Below, piece after piece: positions 27,372 through 35,117 of a DNA stretch of 64,000 nucleotides. The DNA is from an uncultured Flavobacteriales bacterium (GTDB lineage: Bacteria; Bacteroidota; Bacteroidia; Flavobacteriales_D; Crocinitomicaceae), in NCBI GenBank assembly GCA_937876195.1, contig CALEIK010000014.1:1-64000 (forward strand). Direction: 5' to 3'. Position numbers and translations under genes: made by a program. The notes under the pieces were generated by a model, which saw nothing but the letters and a program-made list of their open reading frames with translations, ran no database searches and was not told where the DNA came from. Positions within the stretch are counted from its first letter, which is position 1, and every line of letters starts with the position of its first letter.

Positions 27372-28733
27372 ATGAAGTTCAATATTTTTTGCCTCATTCT
27401 ACTATTCCCTTATAATCTGATTTTTAGTCAAATTGTGAATGGCGATTTTGAAAACTGGTCTAACCTTGACATTTATGACACGCCAACGGATTGGACTAGT
27501 TCAAATCAAGAAATGTATTATGACGTCAACACTGTCTTTCAATCAACCGATGCTTCACACGGGACGTATTCCGCAGAGTTGAGAGTCGCAGTAAACTACG
27601 GAGATACGATAGCTGGATTCGTTCAGCACGGAGATTTAGCCACTGGCACTGGAATTCCCTACACGGATAATTTTGAAGCCGTTGTCGTGGAATATAAAAT
27701 GGATTTACAACCCAATGATTCATTGTACTTAGTCATCTTTCGCTACAATGCTGGAACGCCTGTAGATTTTCAGGTAAAACCTTTCGCTTATGGCACAGTG
27801 GGTAGTTGGACTCCTCAAATTATCCCAGTTGGAAACACCGTGCAGGATGAGTTAATGATTGGTTTTGTCATAGGCAATCCATTGACTGGTTACAACCCTT
27901 CTCCCGATTCTTGGGCATTAATAGACAACATTAAACTGCTTTCTGGTGGACTTTATATGTCCGATTTACCCAACCAAAGTTTTGAAAACTGGGAGACGAA
28001 ATCAGTAGAAATTCCCGACGATTGGGAAACACTGAGTCCAATGTTGAGTCGATATGACATTGACAACATAGTTAAAACAACAGATGCCTACAGCGGAAAT
28101 TATGCCATTGAAATGACAACAGTGGCTTGGACGACGGATTCTATTCCAGGTATTATTTCAAAAGGCGAAATTGATTTTACCGACTTGGTGAATCCCTTTG
28201 GTTACATTCCATTCACTGACCAACCTGCAACTGTTTCTGGAGTTTACAAATATTCCCCACAAGGTACCGATGTTGGAGAAGTACAAGTGCTGTTTTACGG
28301 AAATGGGGCTGTTGTTGGTTATCATGTAGAAGAAATGACTTCCAACACCTCGTATACCCCATTTGTCTCTAACATTGTTTTATCTGACGTACCCGACTCT
28401 ATGCTTTTTCTCGTCTACTCTGGCGAAAACATCGGTTCAACGTTGACCTTGGATTTATTGGAGTTTGATACAAACGCCGCTGGTATTGATGAAGTAAATC
28501 TTCCAGAATTTAGCTTCTCTCCAAACCCAGCACGGGAAAGTATTCAATTGACTTTAGACGATGTCCAACCTGTGAATGCACGTATTATTTCTTCCTTAGG
28601 AGAAACAGTTTGGAGTGCTAAACATGTAGAAAATGGCCATACAATTGATATCCGTGAAATCCCCGCTGGTAATTACTTTATTGCCATAACGAATTCACAA
28701 GGTACATCCATTGAGCAGCTGGTTATTCAGTAA
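27372..28733 (+). CDS. T9SS-secreted protein with two carbohydrate-binding-like modules
   Basis: The 453-residue protein has a signal peptide and two related beta-sandwich modules that open alike: GDFENWSNLDIYDTPTDW near residue 24 and QSFENWETKSVEIPDDW near 204. Both continue with a KTTDAYSGNYAIE- or STDASHGTYSAE-type segment. The C-terminal 75 residues (FSFSPNPARESIQL to the end) are a type A T9SS sorting domain. It is therefore predicted to be exported and cell-surface attached or released; the ligand is unknown. Confidence 0.88.
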   Translation: MKFNIFCLILLFPYNLIFSQIVNGDFENWSNLDIYDTPTDWTSSNQEMYYDVNTVFQSTDASHGTYSAELRVAVNYGDTIAGFVQHGDLATGTGIPYTDNFEAVVVEYKMDLQPNDSLYLVIFRYNAGTPVDFQVKPFAYGTVGSWTPQIIPVGNTVQDELMIGFVIGNPLTGYNPSPDSWALIDNIKLLSGGLYMSDLPNQSFENWETKSVEIPDDWETLSPMLSRYDIDNIVKTTDAYSGNYAIEMTTVAWTTDSIPGIISKGEIDFTDLVNPFGYIPFTDQPATVSGVYKYSPQGTDVGEVQVLFYGNGAVVGYHVEEMTSNTSYTPFVSNIVLSDVPDSMLFLVYSGENIGSTLTLDLLEFDTNAAGIDEVNLPEFSFSPNPARESIQLTLDDVQPVNARIISSLGETVWSAKHVENGHTIDIREIPAGNYFIAITNSQGTSIEQLVIQ

Positions 28734-28770
28734 ACCGGTAAAAACACACGTGTTTGCGTAGAATTAATAA

Positions 28771-29373
28771 TTAATTCTTAACGAATCCTTTTTTCACTTT
28801 TGTCGTGTTTCCATTTTTGGAAAATCGAACAACATACGCACCATCAATCAAGTGCTTATCCAGAATTGTTTCTGTATTTGTTTGGTCAAGATCACCTTCA
28901 ATAAGCAGTTGTCCGTTTAAATTATACAATTCATAGTGATCGGAGTCAACGTATTCCAGTTTGTAAGAACCGTTTCCAAGTGCATAGAAATTAAAGCTCC
29001 CTGCAAGATAAACTTCATTTATTTCGGCAGTGGCATCAACAATAATAATTCCCTTCATGCCCATGGCAGCATGTACTTCACAAATATAGTAGTAGGTACC
29101 TGGTGTATTGATTACGAACCATAAATCACCGGTAGGTGCACCAAATCCAACATCAAAACCACCATTGGAATTATCAATATTATTCACCCAATCGATCGAA
29201 TCAATTTCAGTTGCTGAGTGGTATCCAACACTGGTAAACTGAACCGTATCTCCTGGTGCCATGTACAGCGTATCAGGATCATAACCAGTGTCAAATCCAA
29301 TAAGTTGGTGGGTATTCTGTGCAGTTAGACAGGTTGTCATTAACAAGGCGAGGAGGAGTGGCATCTTTTTCAT
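28771..29373 (-). CDS. Cupredoxin-like protein with T9SS sorting tail
   Basis: I start at ATG 29373 (MKKMPLLLALL); the longer frame uses GTG at 29379. A signal peptide is followed by a plastocyanin/azurin-like domain with likely copper ligands: a His in VGYHSATE and the Cys, His and Met of YYYICEVHAAMGMKG. The last 70 residues (from about FNFYALGNGSYKL) form a T9SS type A-like tail ending KKGFVKN. A small blue-copper protein exported by T9SS is the inference; it may act in surface electron transfer or copper handling. Confidence 0.85.
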   Translation of the reverse strand: MKKMPLLLALLMTTCLTAQNTHQLIGFDTGYDPDTLYMAPGDTVQFTSVGYHSATEIDSIDWVNNIDNSNGGFDVGFGAPTGDLWFVINTPGTYYYICEVHAAMGMKGIIIVDATAEINEVYLAGSFNFYALGNGSYKLEYVDSDHYELYNLNGQLLIEGDLDQTNTETILDKHLIDGAYVVRFSKNGNTTKVKKGFVKN

Positions 29374-29547
29374 GTTCACAAAATTTAATTATTTACCCTA
29401 AAACTACAACGTAACTACCTCCTCTACAATTTAGTATCTATCTGACTCTTGGAATCCTGTTTAGGTAAATTGGTTCTACTATTTAGTTCACTGACACCAA
29501 AAATGATTGTTTTAGCAGAGAAATTGTTTCGAAAATTATCCTTGTGA

Positions 29548-29581
29548 TTGGTTTTCCGAACGGCTAAATCAATTATATTTG
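29548..29581 (+). promoter_or_regulatory. Promoter of tRNA-Leu
   Basis: TTG at 29548-29550 and tatatttg at 29574-29581 are 23 bases apart. The -7 box ends eight bases before the mature tRNA 5' end. Confidence 0.55.
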
Positions 29582-29589
29582 CACCCCAT

Positions 29590-29672
29590 GCCCTGGTGGT
29601 GAAATTGGTAGACATGCAATCTTGAGGGGGTTGTGCACTACGTGCGTGCTGGTTCGAATCCAGTCCAGGGCA
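29590..29672 (+). tRNA. tRNA-Leu (anticodon GAG)
   Basis: The acceptor stem gccctgg pairs with ccagggc, followed by discriminator A at 29672; CCA is not encoded. The anticodon stem caatc pairs with ggttg (one wobble) around the loop ttgaggg, giving GAG. A long variable arm (gcac-tac-gtgc) and the T-arm gctggttcgaatccagt are typical of class II leucine tRNAs. Length is 83 bases. Confidence 0.95.
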
Positions 29673-29673
29673 C

Positions 29674-29700
29674 AAAAGGAATCAATTGATTCCTTTTTTT
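29674..29700 (+). terminator. Intrinsic terminator of tRNA-Leu
   Basis: A perfect 24-bp palindrome centred on caattg (29674-29697) begins one base after the tRNA and ends in a T-run. Its symmetry means it could also act for the leftward lrp gene. Confidence 0.85.
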
Positions 29701-29711
29701 GTTTGTCAATT

Positions 29712-30167
29712 TTAGGATAGAATTATGCGCGTTGAATATTTAATCTCTTCTAGAACAATTTGACTGTCAATATCTCCAATGTTTCGAATTGAAGCCACTT
29801 CATTGAGCAAAAAATCACGGTATTCCTTGATGGTTGAAAATCGCACTTTCACCAAAAAATCAAAACTCCCAGATGTGTGATAAAATTCTCGGACCGCGTC
29901 AAGACTTACCATTTTTTCGACAAACTCATTGCGCTTTTCGGCTTGATGATCTTTGATCGTAATATTCATGAAAACAACTAAGTTTTTACCTAGTAAATCT
30001 GCATCCAACAATGCCACATATTTTTTAATGACACCTGAGTTTTGTAGTTTCTTTATTCTTTCATATATTGGGGTTGCAGTCAGAGCTAATTCTGATGCCA
30101 TTTCTTTGGCTGTTTTCATCGAGTCTCCTTGGAGAATTTCAAGGATTTTTCTATCTATATCATCCAT
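29712..30167 (-). CDS. Lrp/AsnC family transcriptional regulator
   Basis: The 151-residue regulator has an N-terminal winged helix (IDRKILEILQ to IKKLQNSGVIKKY, about 4-50) and a C-terminal RAM/AsnC ligand domain. Proteins of this family sense amino acids and form octameric DNA-binding disks. It is divergent from the arginine decarboxylase cassette, with 115 bp between starts, so it is a natural candidate regulator of that cassette and of itself; that is inferred from position. Confidence 0.93.
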   Translation of the reverse strand: MDDIDRKILEILQGDSMKTAKEMASELALTATPIYERIKKLQNSGVIKKYVALLDADLLGKNLVVFMNITIKDHQAEKRNEFVEKMVSLDAVREFYHTSGSFDFLVKVRFSTIKEYRDFLLNEVASIRNIGDIDSQIVLEEIKYSTRIILS

Positions 30168-30282
30168 ATTTAGATATTTTTACTGGTAAATATATGATTT
30201 TAATTTTTTTTCACTTAATTTTAAAAAACATTTACAACAAATCCCTTTTTTACACAACATTTGCAGAAAATTATTCAATACA

Positions 30283-30579
30283 ATGAACAGGGTTATTAAA
30301 GATTTCGCAAAGTTTGATGATTCCACACAGGAAGACATTTACGCAGCTTATTCAGAGGGAGAATTGGAACGCACGAGCTTTCCTTTCAAAGGGGAGATTT
30401 CGGAAGGCGTAATCTATAAAACTGATGAAATTCATTATTTAATCCCACGTTCTAGTATTATTGCCGGAAAAGCAGGTTCTTCAAAAGACCTTGAAGATGA
30501 TGACGATGATGATCACGATGATGATGATGAGACAATAGATGGAGACATCGATACGGAGGAGCTAATCGATGAAGAATAA
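30283..30579 (+). CDS. Small acidic protein leading the polyamine cassette
   Basis: The 98-residue protein has a folded-looking N-terminal part (about 1-65, with FDDSTQEDIYAAYSEGELER and IYKTDEIHYLIP) and a strongly acidic C-terminal tail (LEDDDDDDHDDDDETIDGDI). It overlaps the arginine decarboxylase start by 11 bases, so the two are translationally coupled. The small domain is of the kind seen beside Bacteroidota arginine decarboxylase genes, but I cannot name it. A Mg2+- or polyamine-binding role for the tail is speculation. Confidence 0.78.
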   Translation: MNRVIKDFAKFDDSTQEDIYAAYSEGELERTSFPFKGEISEGVIYKTDEIHYLIPRSSIIAGKAGSSKDLEDDDDDDHDDDDETIDGDIDTEELIDEE

Positions 30580-31963
30580 ATACAGAGACTTAATTGAACA
30601 AACCTTCGACTTCCCACAAGAAGAGTTTAGAGTAGAAAAAGGGAACCTGTTTTTTCGTGGATTAGACATGATGTCGCTAATTGACACGTATAAAACACCA
30701 TTCAGATTTACATACTTACCAGCAATAGGCGAACAAATTGAAAAATGTAGAGGTTGGTTTAACACTGCAATCAAGGATTTAAATTACGCTGGGCGATACC
30801 GATATTGTTACTGCACAAAAAGTTCACACTTCAATTTTGTACTGGAAGAATGTGCAAAACATAACACAAATATTGAAACATCTTCAGCGTTTGATATTGA
30901 CATTGTTATCGCACTCTTCAAAAAGAAATTACTCAAAGACGACATCTATGTCATCTGCAATGGATATAAAACTGAATTATACATCCGAAAGATTGCTGAA
31001 TTAATTGATCTCGGATTTGATAGAATCATTCCAATCATCGATAATTTTAGAGAATTTGAATTATTGGATGAAATCATAGACTCAAAACTAGAAATTGGTA
31101 TTCGTATCGCCTCTGAGGAGGACCCTAAGTTTGAGTTCTATACCTCTAGACTCGGAATTGGGTACAAGGATGTCGTTCCTTTTTACAAATGGAAAATTAA
31201 AGACCACAAGAAGTTCAAGTTATCTATGTTGCACTTTTTTGTCAACACGGGAATTCGCGATAATGCATACTACTGGAATGAGCTCCGCAAGTTTATTACG
31301 GTTTATACAGACTTGATTAAAGCGGATGCAACCATCCCCTATTTAAACATTGGTGGTGGGTTTCCTGTCAAAAATTCGCTCGCATTTGATTTTGATTACG
31401 AATACATGGTGCGTGAAATCATTGCTCAAATAAAATCTGGAGCTGATAGCGTCGATGCAGAACATCCGGACGTCTTTACAGAATTTGGTTCTTTCACGGT
31501 CGCTGAATCAGGAGGTATGGTGTTTTCCATTCTTGATCAAAAGAAACAAAACGATCGTGAAAACTGGAACATGATCAATGGATCTTTTATGACGACTTTG
31601 CCAGATACTTGGGCAATTAACAAGCGATTCATCATGCTTCCAATCAATCGCTGGGAAGATCGCTACGAACGTGTATTCTTAGGTGGTTTGACCTGCGATA
31701 GTGATGATTACTATAATTCAGAGCAACACATCAACGCGATTTATTTACCTGAATTCAAAAAGGCAAAGGAACTGTTTGTTGGTTTTTTCAATTGTGGGGC
31801 TTATCAAGAATCGATTTCTGGGTATGGAGGAATTAAACACTGCCTAATCCCCTCGCCAAAACACATTTTGATCAACAAAGATGAAAACGGAGAAATTGTT
31901 CATTTCGAATACAGAAAAGAACAAACAAACGTAGATATGCTTAAAATTTTAGGATACGAATGA
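30569..31963 (+). CDS. speA: Arginine decarboxylase (PLP, alanine racemase-like fold)
   Basis: The 464-residue enzyme belongs to the fold-type III PLP decarboxylases and converts arginine to agmatine. The PLP lysine is Lys84 in YCYCTKSSHF. A glycine-rich phosphate loop (LNIGGGFPV) and the late cysteine motif GGLTCDSDDYY (active-site Cys-Asp) are present. It is shorter than E. coli SpeA (about 650 aa) and lacks its inserted domains, as in other Bacteroidota. Followed directly by agmatinase, with overlapping stop and start. Confidence 0.92.
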   Translation: MKNKYRDLIEQTFDFPQEEFRVEKGNLFFRGLDMMSLIDTYKTPFRFTYLPAIGEQIEKCRGWFNTAIKDLNYAGRYRYCYCTKSSHFNFVLEECAKHNTNIETSSAFDIDIVIALFKKKLLKDDIYVICNGYKTELYIRKIAELIDLGFDRIIPIIDNFREFELLDEIIDSKLEIGIRIASEEDPKFEFYTSRLGIGYKDVVPFYKWKIKDHKKFKLSMLHFFVNTGIRDNAYYWNELRKFITVYTDLIKADATIPYLNIGGGFPVKNSLAFDFDYEYMVREIIAQIKSGADSVDAEHPDVFTEFGSFTVAESGGMVFSILDQKKQNDRENWNMINGSFMTTLPDTWAINKRFIMLPINRWEDRYERVFLGGLTCDSDDYYNSEQHINAIYLPEFKKAKELFVGFFNCGAYQESISGYGGIKHCLIPSPKHILINKDENGEIVHFEYRKEQTNVDMLKILGYE

Positions 31964-32805
31964 GAACATTTGCTGGAATACCAGAGGAAAATGCCCAATA
32001 CGAGACATCTAAGGTCGTTTTAGTCCCTGTGACCTATGATGGAACCAGTACGTATGGAAAAGGTGCTGACAAAGGTCCAGAAGCGATTTTGGATGCCGCA
32101 GAGAACATGGAACTGTACGATATTGAAACAGATTCAGAACCGTACTTAAACGGTGTCTTCCTTGCTCCTACTGTAACAGAAGATGCATCTCCTGAGGCAA
32201 TGGTCGAAGCGGTTGAAAAAGCAATTGGATCCTATTTAAAAGATGGGAAGTTTGTTACCATGCTTGGAGGAGAACACTCCGTGAGTATTGGTGCAATGAA
32301 AGCTTTTCACGCAAAATACCCAAAGCTGAATGTCCTTCAAATTGATGCACACTCAGATTTACGTCCTGAATATCAAGGAACACCAAACAATCACGCGTGT
32401 GCAATGCACGCGATTGCGAAAGAATGTAACGCTGTTCAAGTCGGAATTCGAAGCATGGACACGGTTGAATTGCCGTTTGTGAAAAAAGAAAACTTCTTCA
32501 CTTCGTATGCCATTCGCTCTAATCCAAACTGGATGCAAGCAGTCGTTGATCGTTTAGAAGGGGACGTCTACATTACTATCGACTTAGATGCGTTTGATCC
32601 ATCCATTATGCCTTCAACTGGAACTCCAGAGCCTGGAGGAATGTTATGGAACGAAACCTTGGATTTACTTAAAATGGTCTTCAAAAAATGCAATGTTGTT
32701 GGATTTGACATCGTGGAACTTGCTCCAATTGATTCACTTTCAGGCCCCGACTTCATGGCAGCAAAATTATATTACAAATTAATCTCTTATAAATTTCATC
32801 TCTAA
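31960..32805 (+). CDS. speB: Agmatinase
   Basis: Agmatinase hydrolyses agmatine to putrescine and urea with a binuclear Mn2+ centre. Expected ligands are visible: His106 (GGEHSV), Asp129, His131 and Asp133 (IDAHSDLRPEY) and Asp208 and Asp210 (TIDLDAFDPS). Length 281 is close to the family norm. It overlaps the decarboxylase stop by four bases and the next gene by one, forming a tight three-enzyme operon. Confidence 0.95.
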   Translation: MRTFAGIPEENAQYETSKVVLVPVTYDGTSTYGKGADKGPEAILDAAENMELYDIETDSEPYLNGVFLAPTVTEDASPEAMVEAVEKAIGSYLKDGKFVTMLGGEHSVSIGAMKAFHAKYPKLNVLQIDAHSDLRPEYQGTPNNHACAMHAIAKECNAVQVGIRSMDTVELPFVKKENFFTSYAIRSNPNWMQAVVDRLEGDVYITIDLDAFDPSIMPSTGTPEPGGMLWNETLDLLKMVFKKCNVVGFDIVELAPIDSLSGPDFMAAKLYYKLISYKFHL

Positions 32806-33776
32806 TGGCAAACGAAATCAGATCCTTCATCGAAAAGAACTTTTTACACTTCAATGCAGCAGCACTTGTTGACGCAGCAAAAGGGTATGAAGCCCATTTA
32901 GCTTCAGGTAAAAAAATGTTGGTATCTCTAGCAGGAGCAATGAGTACAGCAGAACTAGGAATTTCTTTCGCTGAAATGATTCGCCAAAATAAAGTGCATT
33001 TGATTTCTTGTACAGGAGCAAATTTAGAAGAAGACCTGATGAATTTGGTTGCGCACAACAGTTACGAGCGCGTACCGCATTACCGCGACTTGACACCTCA
33101 AGATGAATGGGATTTGTTGGAAAGAGGAATGAACCGTGTAACTGATACATGCATTCCAGAAGAGGAAGCATTTCGACGTTTGCAAAAACACGTTTTTCAA
33201 ATTTGGAAAGACGCTGAAGACAAAGGTGAGCGTTATTTCCCGCATGAATTCATGTACAAATTATTGCTTTCTGGCGTTCTTGAGCAATACTATGAAATCG
33301 ACCCTAAGAATTCATGGATGCTAGCTGCGGCTCAAAAAAATCTACCGATTATCGTTCCAGGTTGGGAAGATTCAACCATGGGAAATATTTTTGCTTCGTA
33401 CTGCTTAAAGGGTGAATTGAAAGCATCGACAATGAAATCAGGCATTGAGTACATGATGTGGTTGGCGGACTACTACACAGAAACGGCCGAAGACAAAGGA
33501 ATTGGATTCTTCCAAATCGGAGGTGGAATTGCAGGCGACTTCCCAATTTGTGTCGTGCCGATGTTGTACCAAGACATGGAACGCACCGATACACCGTTTT
33601 GGAGTTATTTCTGTCAAATTTCTGATTCTACGACAAGTTACGGATCTTACTCAGGTGCTGTACCAAATGAAAAAATTACATGGGGGAAACTCGACATCAA
33701 CACGCCAAAATTCATTATTGAATCTGATGCTACGATTGTCGCTCCGTTGATTTTTGCGTATATTTTGAATCAGTAA
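32805..33776 (+). CDS. Deoxyhypusine synthase-like protein
   Basis: The 323-residue protein belongs to the deoxyhypusine synthase family. The catalytic-lysine region is conserved as NEKITWGKLDI with Lys295, as are SLAGAMSTAELG, QIGGGIAGD and SYGSYSGA. Bacteria lack the eIF5A substrate, so the enzyme probably transfers an aminobutyl group from spermidine or a relative to a small amine, such as homospermidine formation. That activity is known for some bacterial relatives and is inferred here from its place after agmatinase. Confidence 0.9.
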   Translation: MANEIRSFIEKNFLHFNAAALVDAAKGYEAHLASGKKMLVSLAGAMSTAELGISFAEMIRQNKVHLISCTGANLEEDLMNLVAHNSYERVPHYRDLTPQDEWDLLERGMNRVTDTCIPEEEAFRRLQKHVFQIWKDAEDKGERYFPHEFMYKLLLSGVLEQYYEIDPKNSWMLAAAQKNLPIIVPGWEDSTMGNIFASYCLKGELKASTMKSGIEYMMWLADYYTETAEDKGIGFFQIGGGIAGDFPICVVPMLYQDMERTDTPFWSYFCQISDSTTSYGSYSGAVPNEKITWGKLDINTPKFIIESDATIVAPLIFAYILNQ

Positions 33777-33825
33777 ATCATCAGTGAGGCCTTTCTATAG
33801 GTTTCTAACTATTCAGTATCGTTGA

Positions 33826-34347
33826 ATGGAAATTCGGGAACTATTACTAGGATTAAAAACAGATCGAAATTTTGATCTGATACGAAGCTACTTTCGTAAA
33901 TCTCCTGAAAAACTTCCTTTGCTCATTGATTTAATCAACGATTCAGAAAAATACCCTTTTGCTTCGTACGCTTCTTGGGCGTTGACGCACCTCTGTAAAA
34001 CGCAAGTTAAAGATATCCAACCGCATTATAAAAAAATCGTTGATGCCCTTTTTGTAATTAAAGATCAATCCGCACGTCGTAATTTATTGTGTACGCTCGA
34101 CCACCTCAGCCTCACCTCCTACAAAGAAGGTAAGCTACTTGACAAATTAGTTGGCTTTATTGAAAACCACGAGAATAAAGTCGCGGTGCATGTTTATGCC
34201 ATGCGTTTACTAGCCAAATTGGTGAAGAAATATCCTGAATTAAAACCAGAAATGGTGGAACTCCTTGGTCTTTACGCTGAAAATAAAACGCCTGCATACG
34301 CTTCAGGGATGAAGAATTTCTTTCGGATGACGAAGAATGTGGACTAG
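33826..34347 (+). CDS. HEAT/ARM-like helical protein, function unknown
   Basis: The 173-residue, all-helical protein shows alternating hydrophobic helices (KLPLLIDLINDSEKYPF, ASYASWALTHLCK, VAVHVYAMRLLAKLVKKYP), consistent with HEAT-like repeats. It has no signal peptide and no catalytic motif. It lies 49 bases after the deoxyhypusine synthase-like gene, on the same strand, and may be on the same transcript. Confidence 0.75.
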   Translation: MEIRELLLGLKTDRNFDLIRSYFRKSPEKLPLLIDLINDSEKYPFASYASWALTHLCKTQVKDIQPHYKKIVDALFVIKDQSARRNLLCTLDHLSLTSYKEGKLLDKLVGFIENHENKVAVHVYAMRLLAKLVKKYPELKPEMVELLGLYAENKTPAYASGMKNFFRMTKNVD

Positions 34348-34360
34348 TTGAGGTGAATAA

Positions 34361-34582
34361 GGTAAAACCGCAAAGCACACAAAGGAATTTTGTAAGCCTT
34401 ATTGACGAAAAAAGAACACAAGGTATCAGGCAATAGTCATTGCCTTCGCTACTACGAAGAAAATTTAATGAAACATCCAAGCATCAACAAGGTTGATGTC
34501 TTTCCTGCCTGTCGGCAGACAGGGCGCACTTTTTTCGACTAATCCAATTCACTTTACCTTTGTGCTCTTAGCGATGAAAACC
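34361..34582. repeat. Degenerate hairpin-rich intergenic element
   Basis: This is most of the only gene-free stretch above 300 bases (34348-34781). Its ends are imperfect inverted copies: accgcaaagcacacaaagg near 34367 and cctttgtgctcttagcg near 34557. Between them lie a perfect 7-bp hairpin (aggcaat/attgcct, 34428-34445) and a double palindrome (ctgcc/ggcag and cctgtc/gacagg, 34505-34523). It looks like a decayed small repeat element of the sort scattered in Flavobacteriales intergenic DNA. No gene is supported in it. Confidence 0.55.
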
Positions 34583-34732
34583 ACCCAATACCTTTTACGA
34601 TTGAAAGATCAAACTAAACATTTTCTGTAAAAAGGCATTTTTACTATATATTTTTTTTAATTTATAGTATATTGAAATACAATTAGTTATAAATCACTTT
34701 TACAATATTTTCAAAAATAATAGTACTATGTA

Positions 34733-34764
34733 TTGCATAGTTCAGTTTTTTACATATATCTTTG
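34733..34764 (+). promoter_or_regulatory. padR-pspC promoter
   Basis: TTG at 34733-34735 and tatctttg at 34757-34764, spaced 21 bases, fit the Bacteroidota consensus. The padR ATG follows 17 bases after the box. The AT-rich, partly symmetrical sequence at 34640-34740 could hold a PadR operator. Confidence 0.6.
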
Positions 34765-34781
34765 CATAAACACATAAGCAT

Positions 34782-35117
34782 ATGAAATTGGAAAATACGA
34801 AAGCACAAATGCGAAAGGGAGTATTGGAATTCTGTATTCTTTCCATTTTAGCAAAAAAGGAGGCCTACCCTTCCGAAATCATCGATACATTGAAAGATGC
34901 AAAGTTGATTGTGGTCGAAGGTACACTCTACCCTTTGCTAACGCGATTGAAGAACACAGAATTACTCACCTACCGCTGGGAGGAATCCCCATCCGGTCCT
35001 CCACGTAAGTACTACTCGCTTACCACCATGGGAAAAGCATTTTTAGAAGAATTATCTGACACCTGGAGTGAACTGAACACTGCTGTCAACAAAATCACAA
35101 AAAACAATTCAAAATGA
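34782..35117 (+). CDS. PadR family transcriptional regulator
   Basis: The 111-residue protein is a compact PadR winged-helix regulator (MRKGVLEFCILSIL, VVEGTLYPLLTRLKNTELL, PPRKYYSLTTMGKAFLEEL). It overlaps the PspC-domain gene by four bases, the usual arrangement in which PadR controls an envelope-stress membrane protein, probably along with itself. Confidence 0.93.
   Translation: MKLENTKAQMRKGVLEFCILSILAKKEAYPSEIIDTLKDAKLIVVEGTLYPLLTRLKNTELLTYRWEESPSGPPRKYYSLTTMGKAFLEELSDTWSELNTAVNKITKNNSK

Noticed and set aside
29424..29675. Minus-strand ORF of 83 residues across the tRNA gene, beginning MCPGLDSNQHARS
   Set aside because: This is the well-known artefact of reading antisense to a leucine tRNA; the tRNA and its terminator explain the sequence.
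34157..34480. Minus-strand ORF of 107 residues overlapping the end of the HEAT-like gene and the repeat element
   Set aside because: Half of it is antisense to a real gene and half runs through the hairpin element; no domain or promoter supports it.
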